Positions 50,290 through 59,310 of a stretch of DNA of 64,000 bases are shown here, piece after piece. Source of the stretch: DASZBX01 sp035943635 (GTDB lineage Bacteria; Actinomycetota; Actinomycetes; Streptomycetales; Catenulisporaceae); contig DASZBX010000089.1 in assembly GCA_035943635.1 (NCBI GenBank), forward strand, positions 80,729 to 144,728, in the 5' to 3' direction. The number at the start of each line of letters is the position of its first letter. The first letter of the stretch is position 1. The notes under the pieces were generated by a model. The model made no database searches and had not been told where the DNA came from. It was given only the letters and a program-made list of their open reading frames with translations. A program made the position numbers and the translations under genes.

Positions 50290-51297
50290 TCACCTGTCGC
50301 CGTCCTCGATGATCGCGATCACGGCGTCCACCACCCGGTCCAGCACCTGCGGCTCCAGGATCAGCTGGGCGGCGCGTTCCCGGGCGCCCGGCCCGCCGCC
50401 CGGGGCCCGGTCCATCTCCGCCGCGCCGCTGTCCCGGCCGAACACCTCGCCGAGCACCGCGAGCACCGCGGCCCGCAGCGGCGCCCCCTGTTTCAGCTGC
50501 GCGTCCAGGGCCTCGATCGCGGCCCAGGCCAACTGGGCCAGCAGGCTGTCGGCGACCTCGTCCGGCCGGGCCCCGGCCACGTAGTCCGGCTCCCCGCCCT
50601 GGTCCGCGGCCAGCGGGGGCTGCTTGCGGCCCAGCGGGCGTTCGACGTACTCGGCGAACCAGGCCGGCCGCCGGCGCATCGCGGCCAGCACCCGCTCGAC
50701 GTCCTGGGCCACCCTGGCCTCGGAGCACTCCGGCTCGCCGTACGCCAGTGCGCGCTGCTGGGCCCACGCGCCCAGCGGCCACAGCCCGGTCGCGGCCGTG
50801 GCCGTGACGCCCACCCAGTCCAGGATGTTCACCACCAGCCGGCGCAGCCACGGGTCCTGGCCGAGTTCGTCCGCGAGCCAGCCGGGCAGGCGCGGGCGTT
50901 GCAGCGCGCCGCGTTCGCCCCGGCGCCGGCGGTGCGCGTCGACGGTGACCGGGCCCAGCCGCGGCACCAGCCAGCCGGGCAGGTTCTCGAAGTGCAGGTC
51001 CTGGTGCCGCAGCACGTGCAGGAAGACGGCCTCGACGTCGTCCTGGTGCTTGTCGTGGCAGTCCGGGCCGAGCTTGGCGAGCGACGCGGCGCACAGGTCG
51101 TGCCCGCGCCGGCGCTCGTTCGGCCGGGTCGTCCGCTCATAGACGAGTTCTGAGACGAGGCGGTAGAGGGCTGTCCGGCCGCGGTCGGCGTGCTCGTGCA
51201 GATACTGCGCGAGCCTGCCCTCCCGGGCGGCGGCGAGCAACTCCCGCTCCGCGTCGGCGCGTTCTGCGTCACTGTCCCGACGGTAGGTGTCGGCCAT
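50290..51297 (-). CDS. Uncharacterised helical protein with faint ECF sigma region 2 resemblance
   Basis: This 335-residue protein is mostly helical. Residues about 55-130 (DDVEAVFLHVLRHQDLHFEN, LPGWLVPRLGPVTVDAHRRR, then RGERGALQRPRLPGWL) faintly recall region 2 of ECF sigma factors. I see no region 4. The start is ATG 51297 with CAGGAG upstream. It is the last same-strand gene after the caspase locus, but a strong hairpin (51505-51539) separates it from the 76-residue gene. A transcriptional role in the locus is speculation. Confidence 0.55.
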   Translation of the reverse strand: MADTYRRDSDAERADAERELLAAAREGRLAQYLHEHADRGRTALYRLVSELVYERTTRPNERRRGHDLCAASLAKLGPDCHDKHQDDVEAVFLHVLRHQDLHFENLPGWLVPRLGPVTVDAHRRRRGERGALQRPRLPGWLADELGQDPWLRRLVVNILDWVGVTATAATGLWPLGAWAQQRALAYGEPECSEARVAQDVERVLAAMRRRPAWFAEYVERPLGRKQPPLAADQGGEPDYVAGARPDEVADSLLAQLAWAAIEALDAQLKQGAPLRAAVLAVLGEVFGRDSGAAEMDRAPGGGPGARERAAQLILEPQVLDRVVDAVIAIIEDGDR

Positions 51298-51504
51298 GTC
51301 CCGCTCCTGTTCAAGCCGTGTCCGGGCGCCACGATCGCGGCGTGCCAGAAAGCTATTGCGGGGCCGGGGCGCCGGGTCCGGAGCGGACCGAGAACACATG
51401 ATTGTGTGTACTGCGAAGGCTCATTCCGGCCCTTGCGCAGGGGTGCTCGGGTCGCCCGCCGGGCGGCCGGGCGGAGCGGACCCAACAATCCATGTGCACG
51501 GCGA

Positions 51505-51539
51505 CGGCCCGGCATCCGAGGCTCTCGGGTGCCGGGCCG
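51505..51539 (-). terminator. Hairpin terminator after the caspase-locus core
   Basis: CGGCCCGGCA and TGCCGGGCCG pair perfectly, and an inner CCGAG/CTCGG stem extends the hairpin to about 15 bp with a 3-nt loop. Read on the minus strand it follows the 76-residue gene by 33 nt. Confidence 0.7.
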
Positions 51540-51572
51540 CGGTCGGCTCGAATACGGGGTCAGACCATTGTT

Positions 51573-51803
51573 CTAGCCGGAGATCTCGCTCGGCCGCGGG
51601 CCGCCGCCGAGGTCGACCACCACGGTCTGCGCGGCCTTGCCGTTGAGGTAGACCGTCACCTCGCGGCCGGAGCCGTCGACCAGGTCCAGCGCGACCACCG
51701 CGCCGGTCTCCAGCGCGGTCTTGATCGACTCGACCGTGGCGGTGACGTCGCCCGCCGGGAACGCCCACTCCGACTGCCCCACGATGACTCGCCGCTCGCT
51801 CAT
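51573..51803 (-). CDS. Small conserved-looking protein beside the caspase gene
   Basis: This 76-residue protein begins MSERRVIVGQSEWAFPAGDV and continues with an amphipathic helix (ATVESIKTALETG) and a beta-rich end (VVALDLVDGSGREVTVYLN). It has no membrane segment. The start is ATG 51803 with AAGGGA upstream. It lies 86 bp after the caspase gene on the same strand and could be a small adaptor or inhibitor. I do not recognise the family. Confidence 0.7.
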   Translation of the reverse strand: MSERRVIVGQSEWAFPAGDVTATVESIKTALETGAVVALDLVDGSGREVTVYLNGKAAQTVVVDLGGGPRPSEISG

Positions 51804-51889
51804 CAGCTGTTTCCCTTCCGTTTTCGGTATCGGCCGCCGAGTGGCTTCCATACGGGGACTGACGGACAGCCGCGGCCGGGCCGGCCGGT

Positions 51890-54412
51890 TCAGGAGCGCT
51901 CGGTGACGTCGTCGACGAGGTACGCCAGCGAGAAGTCCTGGGCCCGCCGGGAGCCGTCGGCCGGGTGCCGGCCGACCCCGAACCGCTCCTGGGCGAGCAT
52001 CGAGGTGCGGTAGACCCCGACGACGTCGGAGATGTTGCGGCGCAGCATCTTGTACGCCACGTTGACCACCACCGCGGCCAGGCTGACCGCGGTGATCGCG
52101 GCGGCGACGTTCGGCAGCGCGGTCAGCCCGTCGGTCAGCTTCGCCAACGCCTCGCGCATCTCGAACCCGGCCATCTCCTGCGACATCAGCTCGCTGAGGC
52201 TCTCGCTGTCCGGGGCGTCCCGGGACACCCAGACCGCCAGGTCCAGGTAGTCGACCGCGGGCCCGTGGTACAGCAGCAGCCGGTCGATCGGCAGCGCCTG
52301 CCCGGACCGGATCCGGGCGAAGCGCTCGGTGTGCGCGTGGTAGGCCGGCCGGGCGGGCTTGCCGCGGCCGCCGGTCAGCACGATCGTGTCCACCCGGACG
52401 TCGGCGCCCAGCCACGGCCGGCTGCGGTGCACGAGGAGTTCCTCCAGCCGGATCGCCACGGTCTGCGGCGCCGGGCCGCCGGCGGACTTGGCGATCGGCG
52501 GGGCCGCGCCCGGGGGCGGACGGTCGTCGATCACGAACCCGGCCACGGGTTCCGGATCGAGGTAGAAGTCGACCAGGTGGGTGTCGTACCGGGTGGCCTG
52601 CCCGCCGGCGGCGCGGATGTCGCGGTCGCGGCCGTCCCCGATCTGCTGGAGCAGGCTGCCGAGCGGTGAGAGCGGGCCGTGGTCCTTCTGCGCCCCGCGT
52701 TGCGTCAGCACACTGACGTCCTGCTGGGCCGAGGTGACCAGGGCCAGCAGGGATTCGGGGCGGGCGATGGTCGGTTCGGGGCCGTCCGGCCAGTGAATCG
52801 GCTGGCCCGGCAGGACGTTGTCGTAGTCGTCGAATCCGAAGGCGTACTCCCGGCCCGGGGGCAGCCGGACCCCGAACGGCGAGTAGTCCGTCAGCAGGCT
52901 GATGCTCCCGCTCACCCCGAGGTCGAACAGCGAGACGAAGACGTCGTCGCCGCCGTCGTTGCGCACGCTCAGGTACATCTTCTCGCCGACGTGCACGGTC
53001 GCGCCGGACGCGGGCAGCGGGCAGCGCCCGGTGCCCTGGACGGTGCCCCACTCGACCGTGACCGGCGCGTGGAACGCCCAGGTGTCGTCCTGCACGGCCA
53101 GCCGGCGCAGCGCCACGACCCGGGCCAGGGCCTCCAGGTTCCGCAGCACCGGACGGGCGTCGGCGGCCCGGCGCGGCGGGTGCAGCGGTCCGATCCGGTC
53201 GGCCACGGTCAGGCCGCCGTCCTCGTCGACCTGCACGGCGGCCAGCCACGGTTCGTCCGCCCGGGCCGCCCGGAGCAGGGCCGAGGACTCCACCGCCGCC
53301 GCGACGGCCGCGGTCCGCGGGTCCCCGTCCGGCAGCAGCACCGGCATCGGGGTCGCCACGGCCCGGGTCGGCTGCGCCCTGGCCCCGATCGGGACCCGGT
53401 CCGAGCCCGGGTCGAAGTCCACCGAGCCCACGGCCGCGAACGCGCTGACCGAGTCGATCGCCAGGGTGCCGATCCGGGCGCCGAGCCAGGCGCCGTCCGG
53501 GCTGGGCGCGTGCACGGCGAACACGTCCCCGGCCCCGATCCCGAGCAGCGCGGCGCAGCCGATCCGGGCCCGGCCGCCCTCGAGCCCGACCACGGCCGGC
53601 CAGGTGGCCAGGTCGTCCTCCTCGGTGTCGAACAGGAACCGGTGCGCGGGCCCCTCGGCCTGCGGCCGCTGGAACGGGGACAGGTCCAGCACCCGCTGCC
53701 CGACCCGGTCCATCACCGCCTGCCAGGTGACCCGGCCCTCGCCCGCCTCGGCGAACGCGACGGTCAGCGACTCGGTCAGGACCCCGATCCGCCGGCCGTC
53801 CACGCCGTCGTACTCGAACGCGGCCTGCTCCGGCGCGCAGGCCACGATCCGGACCGCGTTCGGGTTGCCGCCGACGGACCGCACGTCGCTCAGCGTTCCG
53901 GCCGCGCGGAGCCGTTCGACGTGGTCGCGCAGCACCTCGTACTGCTCGGGCGCACTGAGCCCCTTCGGCACCAGCGACTTGCGGGCCATGTGCGAGGAGT
54001 GGCAGCAGTCGAAGATCGCGGTCACGTTGCCGGTCGTGCGGGTCAGCCGGGCCAGCTGCGCGGTCAGCTCGACCGAGGTGATGCCGCGGAAGTCCCCGGG
54101 CTTCGAGTCCGCGTAGTCGTACGGTGCGATGAACTGCAGGTCCATCAGCGACGGGCCCGGCGTGTCGGGCGGGGGAGCGGCGGCCCGGCCGCCGTGGCCG
54201 CTGTAGTAGACGACCGCGGCCTGCTCCGGGCGGGCCCGGGCGGCCAGCCGGTCGAAGGCGGCCAGGATCCCGGCCCGGGTCGCCGCCGGGCCCGAGCAGC
54301 GCTGCACGGTCAGCCCGCGCGACTCCAGCGCCGCCGCCATCGCGTCCAGGTCGTTGTCCACGCCGGTCAGTCCGGCCGGCGCGCCGCCGACCAGCAGAGC
54401 CGTCCCCTTCAT
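51890..54412 (-). CDS. Caspase-like (peptidase C14) protein with C-terminal membrane helix
   Basis: This 840-residue protein starts with a caspase-like domain (residues about 1-270): GTALLVGGAPAGLTGVDNDL, the catalytic His in AAVVYYSGHGGRA and the catalytic Cys in VTAIFDCCHSSHMARKSL. A beta-rich middle region (MYLSVRNDGGDDVFVSLFDL, then GSISLLTDYSPFG) resembles DUF4384-type domains. Near residues 770-795, NVAAAITAVSLAAVVVNVAY looks like one membrane helix. The start is ATG 54412 with GGAGGGAGG upstream, and it overlaps the regulator stop (ATGA). Bacterial caspases often act in regulated proteolysis or cell death. Confidence 0.9.
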   Translation of the reverse strand: MKGTALLVGGAPAGLTGVDNDLDAMAAALESRGLTVQRCSGPAATRAGILAAFDRLAARARPEQAAVVYYSGHGGRAAAPPPDTPGPSLMDLQFIAPYDYADSKPGDFRGITSVELTAQLARLTRTTGNVTAIFDCCHSSHMARKSLVPKGLSAPEQYEVLRDHVERLRAAGTLSDVRSVGGNPNAVRIVACAPEQAAFEYDGVDGRRIGVLTESLTVAFAEAGEGRVTWQAVMDRVGQRVLDLSPFQRPQAEGPAHRFLFDTEEDDLATWPAVVGLEGGRARIGCAALLGIGAGDVFAVHAPSPDGAWLGARIGTLAIDSVSAFAAVGSVDFDPGSDRVPIGARAQPTRAVATPMPVLLPDGDPRTAAVAAAVESSALLRAARADEPWLAAVQVDEDGGLTVADRIGPLHPPRRAADARPVLRNLEALARVVALRRLAVQDDTWAFHAPVTVEWGTVQGTGRCPLPASGATVHVGEKMYLSVRNDGGDDVFVSLFDLGVSGSISLLTDYSPFGVRLPPGREYAFGFDDYDNVLPGQPIHWPDGPEPTIARPESLLALVTSAQQDVSVLTQRGAQKDHGPLSPLGSLLQQIGDGRDRDIRAAGGQATRYDTHLVDFYLDPEPVAGFVIDDRPPPGAAPPIAKSAGGPAPQTVAIRLEELLVHRSRPWLGADVRVDTIVLTGGRGKPARPAYHAHTERFARIRSGQALPIDRLLLYHGPAVDYLDLAVWVSRDAPDSESLSELMSQEMAGFEMREALAKLTDGLTALPNVAAAITAVSLAAVVVNVAYKMLRRNISDVVGVYRTSMLAQERFGVGRHPADGSRRAQDFSLAYLVDDVTERS

Positions 54413-57400
54413 CGGACCCCTCCCTCCAGCCCGCCGGACGCGTCGCCGAGCAGGCCGTTGTCGCGGATCCAGTTGGCCAGCGCGACGTTGTTGTCCGCGC
54501 CGTACGGCCGCAGGTTCCGGTAGATGTCGGCCAGGTGCCTGGCCACGGTGCCGTTCGCGAGGTGCAGTTCGAGCGCGATCTTCTGGTAGCTGTGGCCGAG
54601 CGCGATCAGCCGGGCCACCTCCAGCTGCCGCCGGGTGAGCAGGGTGCGCAGGTCCTCCGGCGGTGCGGGCGCCGCCGGGGTACCGGCCTGGCCGGCCGGT
54701 TCGGCGAGCTTGCGCAACTCGGCCGCCAGGGGAGCGGCGCCGAGGTTCTCGGCCACCTGCAAGGCGTCGGCGGCCAGGCGCACCGCGGTGTCCGGGTCGT
54801 CCGCGGCGAGGGCCGCGGCGGCCTGGCGCAGGCGGGCGTAGGCCGCGGGATACGGCCGGCCCATCCGTTCCCAGTCCAGCGCCAGCTGCTCCCAGTCGGC
54901 GGCCGAGTCCCGGCCCAAGGCCCGGTCCCGTTCCACCGTGCACTGCCGCAGCACGGCCTCGACCTCCGGCAGGACCGGCTCCTGGAGGCCGGACCGCAGA
55001 GCCCGGTCGGCCAGGCTGCGCGCCTGCTCGCGGGCGTCCTCGCCGGGCACCGATTCCGGCCCGGCCGCGGCCTGGCCCAGGTCCGCCGCCGCCCGCGCGC
55101 CCACGGCGCACAGTCGCAGGTAGACGAGGTCGTTCTCGCTGCTGTCCAGGGCGTCCAGGCCGCCGACCGCGGTGGCCAGCGCGCCGGCCGGGTCCCCGCG
55201 CCAGAGCGCGAGCTCGGCCTGGCAGGCGTAGAGCGCGCCGAGGAACCGCGGGTCGGTGTGCTGCTGGTCCGCGACCTCGCCGACCAGCCGGTCCACGGCC
55301 GCGAAGTCGCCCCGGGCCACCTCCACCTCGGCCAGGGTCAGCCGCAGGTAGGCGCTCTCCCGGACCGGCGGCCGGTCCGCCAGCGACTCGGCCAGCAGCC
55401 GCGCGGCCTGGTCCCAGTCGCCGACCAGGACCATCGCCACGCTCGCGTTGTTCGCCAGCACGCCGGCCTGCCGGGCGTAGGCCAGGCCCAGGCTGCGCGC
55501 CTCGGCCAGGCCTTCGAGGGCGACCTCGGCCGCGCCGGGCAGGTCCCCGGAGTGCTCCAGCGCCACGCCGAGGTTGCCGTAGGCGCGGAACAGCCCTTCC
55601 AGGTGTTCGGCCCGCCGGGCGATCTCCACCGCCTCGCGCAGCAGGCCCACCCCCTCCTGGGCGCGGCCGAGCATGGTCAGGGCCACGCCCGCGGTGTTCA
55701 TCGCCCGCCCGCGCTCGGTGTCCGCGCCGACCTCCCGGGCCACCAGGGCGGCCTGCCGGGCCAGCCGCAGGCTCTCGGTGTACCGCCCGGCCCGGGTCTC
55801 GGCGGTGGCCAGGCCGGCCAGCACCCGGGCGTCCACCTCGCCCTGGGCCGGATCCAGGTCCAGCAGCCGCTGCGCCTCGCGGAAGGCCGCGGCCGACTCC
55901 TGGCTCCCGCCCGCCTCCCACAGGAAACTGCCCAGCCGTTCGTGCAGGTCGGCGGCCTCCCGCGGCCGGGCGACGGCGTCGACCTCGACGATGGCCTCCC
56001 GGATCAGGTCCACCGCGTGGTTGACGTGCCCGGCCCAGCGCGAGGCGTCGGCCGCGGCGGTCAGCACGTACGTCCGCGGGGCCCCGGCCAGCTCCTGCGG
56101 CTGCGGCACCGCCTTCCACAGCGCCAGGGCCCGGTCGTACTGGGTCTGCGCCTCGTGGAACGCGCGCATCCGGGCGGTCAGCGCGCCGGCCCGCAGCGTC
56201 GCGGTCAGCGCGTCCGGCTTGCGGTTCGCGCAGTACCAGTGGTGCGCGAGCTCGACCGCGGAGCTCAGGTCCTCCTCCAGGCTCAGCTCGGTGTTCGCGG
56301 AGATCGCCTCGGCCATCGCGGTGTGCCGGCGGATCAGCGTGTCCGGGAGTTCGTTCTCGTACACCGCCTCGCGCAGCAGCGCGTGCCGGACCACGTAGGC
56401 GCCGTGCGCGGAGTCGAACGCGAGCATGCCGTGGGTCAGGCACTCGCGCAGCGCGTCGTCGAGCGCGTCCTCGTCCAGCCGGCTGACCGAGGCCAGCAGC
56501 CGGTAGCTGACCCGGCGGGCGGCCGTGGCGGCGATGCTCAGCAGCCGCGAGGCGTTCTTGCTCAGCAGCCTGACCCGGGAGAGCATCAGCTCCTGCAGGG
56601 ACTCGGGCACCCGGGCCGAGCCGGGGTCGGCCAGCGCGCCGGACAGCAGCAGCTGTTCGGCGAAGAAGGCGTTGCCCTCGGACAGCTCGTACCCGCGGCG
56701 CACCTGGTCCCGGTCGGCCGGAGCCAGGGAGTTGAGAAAGGCCGGCAGCTCGGCCTCGGTGAACCGGCCCAGCGTCATCCGCTCGATCCGCCGGGTGAAG
56801 TCGGGCTCGGCCAGCACCTGGCGCAGCGGGTGGTCCTCGGCCAGATCGGTGCGGTGGCTGCAGATCAGCAGCGTGCGATCGTCGTTCTCGGACCGGGTCA
56901 GGTAGCTGACCAGGTCCAGGGTCGACGGATCGGTCCAGTGCATGTTCTCGAAGATCAGCACCACCGGCCGGTGGTCGCCCAGGTGCCGCAGCACCCGCAT
57001 GACCGTGCCGAAGACCTGGATCTGCGAGCCGAGGATGCCCGGGCGGCGCAGATCCGGTTCCCGGCCGGTGAAATCGGAGATCAGGGCCCGCAGCTGCGTC
57101 CAGCCCTCGCCGGCCAGCCGCCGGGCCTCGTCCTCGCCGACCCGGCCGACGAACAGGCGCAGGGCCTCGATCAGCGGCGCGTAGGGGATCACGCCGCCGC
57201 CGAGCCCGATGCACTCGCCGTGCAGGACGAACGCCCCGGCCCCGGCGGCCTGCTCGGCGAACCGGCCCAGCAGCCGGGTCTTGCCGACGCCCGCCTCCCC
57301 GGCCAGGAACAGCGTGGCCGGCCGCCGGTCGCGCGCGCCGCCGAGCAGCAGGTGCAACCGGTCCAGTTCCTGACCGCGTCCGATGAAATCCCCAGCCGTC

Positions 57401-57678
57401 ATAGCGTCATCTTCCACCACGCCCGGCCGTCCCGGAGGCTTTTCCGGGTGGAAGCGTCGCTGGGCCCTCATCCGGGCCGAAGGCGTGGTGGCGGCGGTGC
57501 GGCGCGGTTCGAAGCCCTTGGCGACCCGGTCGAGGCGGGCGGCCAGGATCCCGGTCAGCTCGCCCCGGCCGGCCCCGGCCGAGCGGGCCCGGCCCCAGGC
57601 CGCGAGCAGCTCCCGGCCGAGCAGGGCGGCCACCGCGATCCGGGCCGAGTCCGACAGTCGGAGACAGGGCTCTGTCAT
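54409..57678 (-). CDS. AAA/STAND ATPase regulator with TPRs and LuxR-type HTH
   Basis: This 1089-residue regulator has a P-loop in LFLAGEAGVGKTRLLGRFA, a Walker B-like LIFENMHWTDPSTLDLV (Asn where Asp is usual), a long tetratricopeptide region (residues about 480-980) and a C-terminal LuxR HTH: LTRRQLEVARLIALGHSYQK, IALELHLANGTVARHLADIY. It is MalT-like in layout. The ATG at 57678 is chosen because third-position GC bias persists to there; ATG 57402 is an alternative that drops a 92-residue extension. Its stop overlaps the caspase start, so ligand-gated transcription and caspase production are probably linked. Confidence 0.88.
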   Translation of the reverse strand: MTEPCLRLSDSARIAVAALLGRELLAAWGRARSAGAGRGELTGILAARLDRVAKGFEPRRTAATTPSARMRAQRRFHPEKPPGRPGVVEDDAMTAGDFIGRGQELDRLHLLLGGARDRRPATLFLAGEAGVGKTRLLGRFAEQAAGAGAFVLHGECIGLGGGVIPYAPLIEALRLFVGRVGEDEARRLAGEGWTQLRALISDFTGREPDLRRPGILGSQIQVFGTVMRVLRHLGDHRPVVLIFENMHWTDPSTLDLVSYLTRSENDDRTLLICSHRTDLAEDHPLRQVLAEPDFTRRIERMTLGRFTEAELPAFLNSLAPADRDQVRRGYELSEGNAFFAEQLLLSGALADPGSARVPESLQELMLSRVRLLSKNASRLLSIAATAARRVSYRLLASVSRLDEDALDDALRECLTHGMLAFDSAHGAYVVRHALLREAVYENELPDTLIRRHTAMAEAISANTELSLEEDLSSAVELAHHWYCANRKPDALTATLRAGALTARMRAFHEAQTQYDRALALWKAVPQPQELAGAPRTYVLTAAADASRWAGHVNHAVDLIREAIVEVDAVARPREAADLHERLGSFLWEAGGSQESAAAFREAQRLLDLDPAQGEVDARVLAGLATAETRAGRYTESLRLARQAALVAREVGADTERGRAMNTAGVALTMLGRAQEGVGLLREAVEIARRAEHLEGLFRAYGNLGVALEHSGDLPGAAEVALEGLAEARSLGLAYARQAGVLANNASVAMVLVGDWDQAARLLAESLADRPPVRESAYLRLTLAEVEVARGDFAAVDRLVGEVADQQHTDPRFLGALYACQAELALWRGDPAGALATAVGGLDALDSSENDLVYLRLCAVGARAAADLGQAAAGPESVPGEDAREQARSLADRALRSGLQEPVLPEVEAVLRQCTVERDRALGRDSAADWEQLALDWERMGRPYPAAYARLRQAAAALAADDPDTAVRLAADALQVAENLGAAPLAAELRKLAEPAGQAGTPAAPAPPEDLRTLLTRRQLEVARLIALGHSYQKIALELHLANGTVARHLADIYRNLRPYGADNNVALANWIRDNGLLGDASGGLEGGVR

Positions 57679-57683
57679 GCTCG

Positions 57684-57836
57684 TCACGGCGCCGTCCCCC
57701 GGCCGGAACGCGGCATGCGCTGATGTCGGCCGGGCGCTTGAGGACGGCGCCCGGCGGCGAGTTCACGGTCGGGGCGCCCCCGTACGGCGCCCCGACCGGC
57801 TCGCGCCCCGGTCCTGGTGATCTCGTGGTCTGACAT
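57684..57836 (-). CDS. Possible 50-residue small protein
   Basis: The frame begins MSDHEITRTGARAGRGAVRG at ATG 57836 behind TAGGAAG and ends 6 nt before the LuxR-type regulator start, which is normal operon spacing. However, from about 57790 a different frame (reading VGAPYGGAPTVNSPPGAVLK) has the stronger third-position GC bias. Either the gene contains a frameshift or one of the two signals is chance. The function is unknown. Confidence 0.4.
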   Translation of the reverse strand: MSDHEITRTGARAGRGAVRGRPDRELAAGRRPQAPGRHQRMPRSGRGTAP

Positions 57837-57846
57837 GGTCCGCTTC

Positions 57847-59310
57847 CTAGAGTCCGGGGTGGGGTGGGTGGACGTGGATCTGCGCGGCGGCGCCCTCCCG
57901 GCGGCCGAGCGAACGCAGAATGCCGAGGAACTCGCCGCCGCGCTCCCGGTCGATGCGCGCGTTGTCGTCTTCGCCTGAGCCCGCTTCGGTATCCGCGCCC
58001 TCCGCGGCGAGGTTTCGCAGGATGCGGCCATGCAGCGCCCCGCTTTCGTCCACCCACAGCTGCGCGGAGTGCTCCCCGTTCCAGTCTGCCCGGCCGAGAC
58101 GGATGCTCACAGAGCCCTGATGATTGGTCTCGCTCATGATCTGGTAGCCGAGCTGCGCATAGCGGCATCGGGCGATCGCGAGAACGACCTCGCGCCGGGC
58201 CAGGTCCGCCGCCGCTTCGAGCGCCTCCCCGGCCCGCCTGCTCGCCTCGTCGCCCAGATCCCGTTCGCCCGCCACCACTTCGCGCAGCCGCGCGACCGCG
58301 CCGTCGGACGGCTCACCGGATAAGAGTGCTGCCACACTCGGTTCCTCCAGCGCGACCAGCCACTGCGCGGCGAGGCGACGCCGGATGACGATCATGTTGA
58401 CCTCATGCACGGCCTCGCGCAGACCGAGCAGGTGTGAAGTGGCCACGTGCGCATGATTCCTGGGCACACGCACGGCCGCGGCCAGCACCCGCGCGCACTC
58501 GCCCTCGTGCGCATCAGGATCGAGCCTGCGCAGCACGGCCTGCACATCGGCATCGGTGAGCGTGACGATCGGCACCCGCGAGGCCCGGTTCGGCTCGTAC
58601 CGCTCGCCGAGCATCCGCTGGTACCGGGCCAGCGCGGCCGCCGCGTCCGCCCGGCTGTCTGCGCGGGTGTCCTCAGGCAGCCACGCCATGGCCTGCCGCG
58701 CCTGCTCATCCGCCGCGGCCGCATGCAGGGCGAGCTGCACGCCGGCCAGGTCCTGCGCCGTCCGCACGCACCACCGCGTTGCGTCGGACACGCTCGTCCC
58801 GGCCAGGCCCGGCGGCTCCGGGGTCAGCGGCCGCCCGGCGCCGTGCCCACGCCCGGCGAGCAACCGGATCCGCGCGCCGAGTTCCAGCACGTTCGCCGCG
58901 ACCCGGGCCCAGATCTCCGCGTCGACCGCGCCCCGGGCCGCGTCCGTCTCCCGCAGGACCCGCTCGTGGTCGGCCACGCCGCCCGGCCCCCGCCCGACCG
59001 CCGCGTTCGCCGCGCCGACGATCAGCACGGCCGCGGCCGGCCCGCCGAGCACGACGGTGGCGCCCGCGGCGGCCACGACGGCGCCCGGCGGGAAGAGGAC
59101 GACTCCTGAACTCGTATGTTTCTCCACACGGCGACCTGACGGACAGTGCCCGCCGCCCGGGTATCGCAGAGGTGCGCGATAGCTGGCGCGGGTGCCGGCG
59201 GCGGCCCGGCCGGGCTGTTCGGCTGTCCCGGAAACGACGCGCCTGTCCGTCAGCACGTGTCCGGCGGCAACCAGCAGCCGTTCGATCTCAGGATCCGAGG
59301 AGGCGGTCAC
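57847..59310 (-). CDS. Uncharacterised protein with hydrophobic segment, caspase locus
   Basis: This 487-residue protein is not recognised. After about 70 residues there is a hydrophobic stretch (GVVLFPPGAVVAAAGATVVL, then GGPAAAVLIVGAANAAVG) that could form one or two membrane helices. The rest is helical and charged, with ARVLAAAVRVPRNHAHVATS and a C-terminal VSIRLGRADWNGEHSAQLWV. The GTG at 59310 overlaps the stop of the upstream gene (GTGA) and has no ribosome site of its own, so translation is coupled. Confidence 0.7.
   Translation of the reverse strand: MTASSDPEIERLLVAAGHVLTDRRVVSGTAEQPGRAAAGTRASYRAPLRYPGGGHCPSGRRVEKHTSSGVVLFPPGAVVAAAGATVVLGGPAAAVLIVGAANAAVGRGPGGVADHERVLRETDAARGAVDAEIWARVAANVLELGARIRLLAGRGHGAGRPLTPEPPGLAGTSVSDATRWCVRTAQDLAGVQLALHAAAADEQARQAMAWLPEDTRADSRADAAAALARYQRMLGERYEPNRASRVPIVTLTDADVQAVLRRLDPDAHEGECARVLAAAVRVPRNHAHVATSHLLGLREAVHEVNMIVIRRRLAAQWLVALEEPSVAALLSGEPSDGAVARLREVVAGERDLGDEASRRAGEALEAAADLARREVVLAIARCRYAQLGYQIMSETNHQGSVSIRLGRADWNGEHSAQLWVDESGALHGRILRNLAAEGADTEAGSGEDDNARIDRERGGEFLGILRSLGRREGAAAQIHVHPPHPGL

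Noticed and set aside
54413..57214. Upstream extension of the caspase frame to 57214
   Set aside because: It is a shadow of the regulator gene; the ribosome site and caspase homology place the start at 54412.
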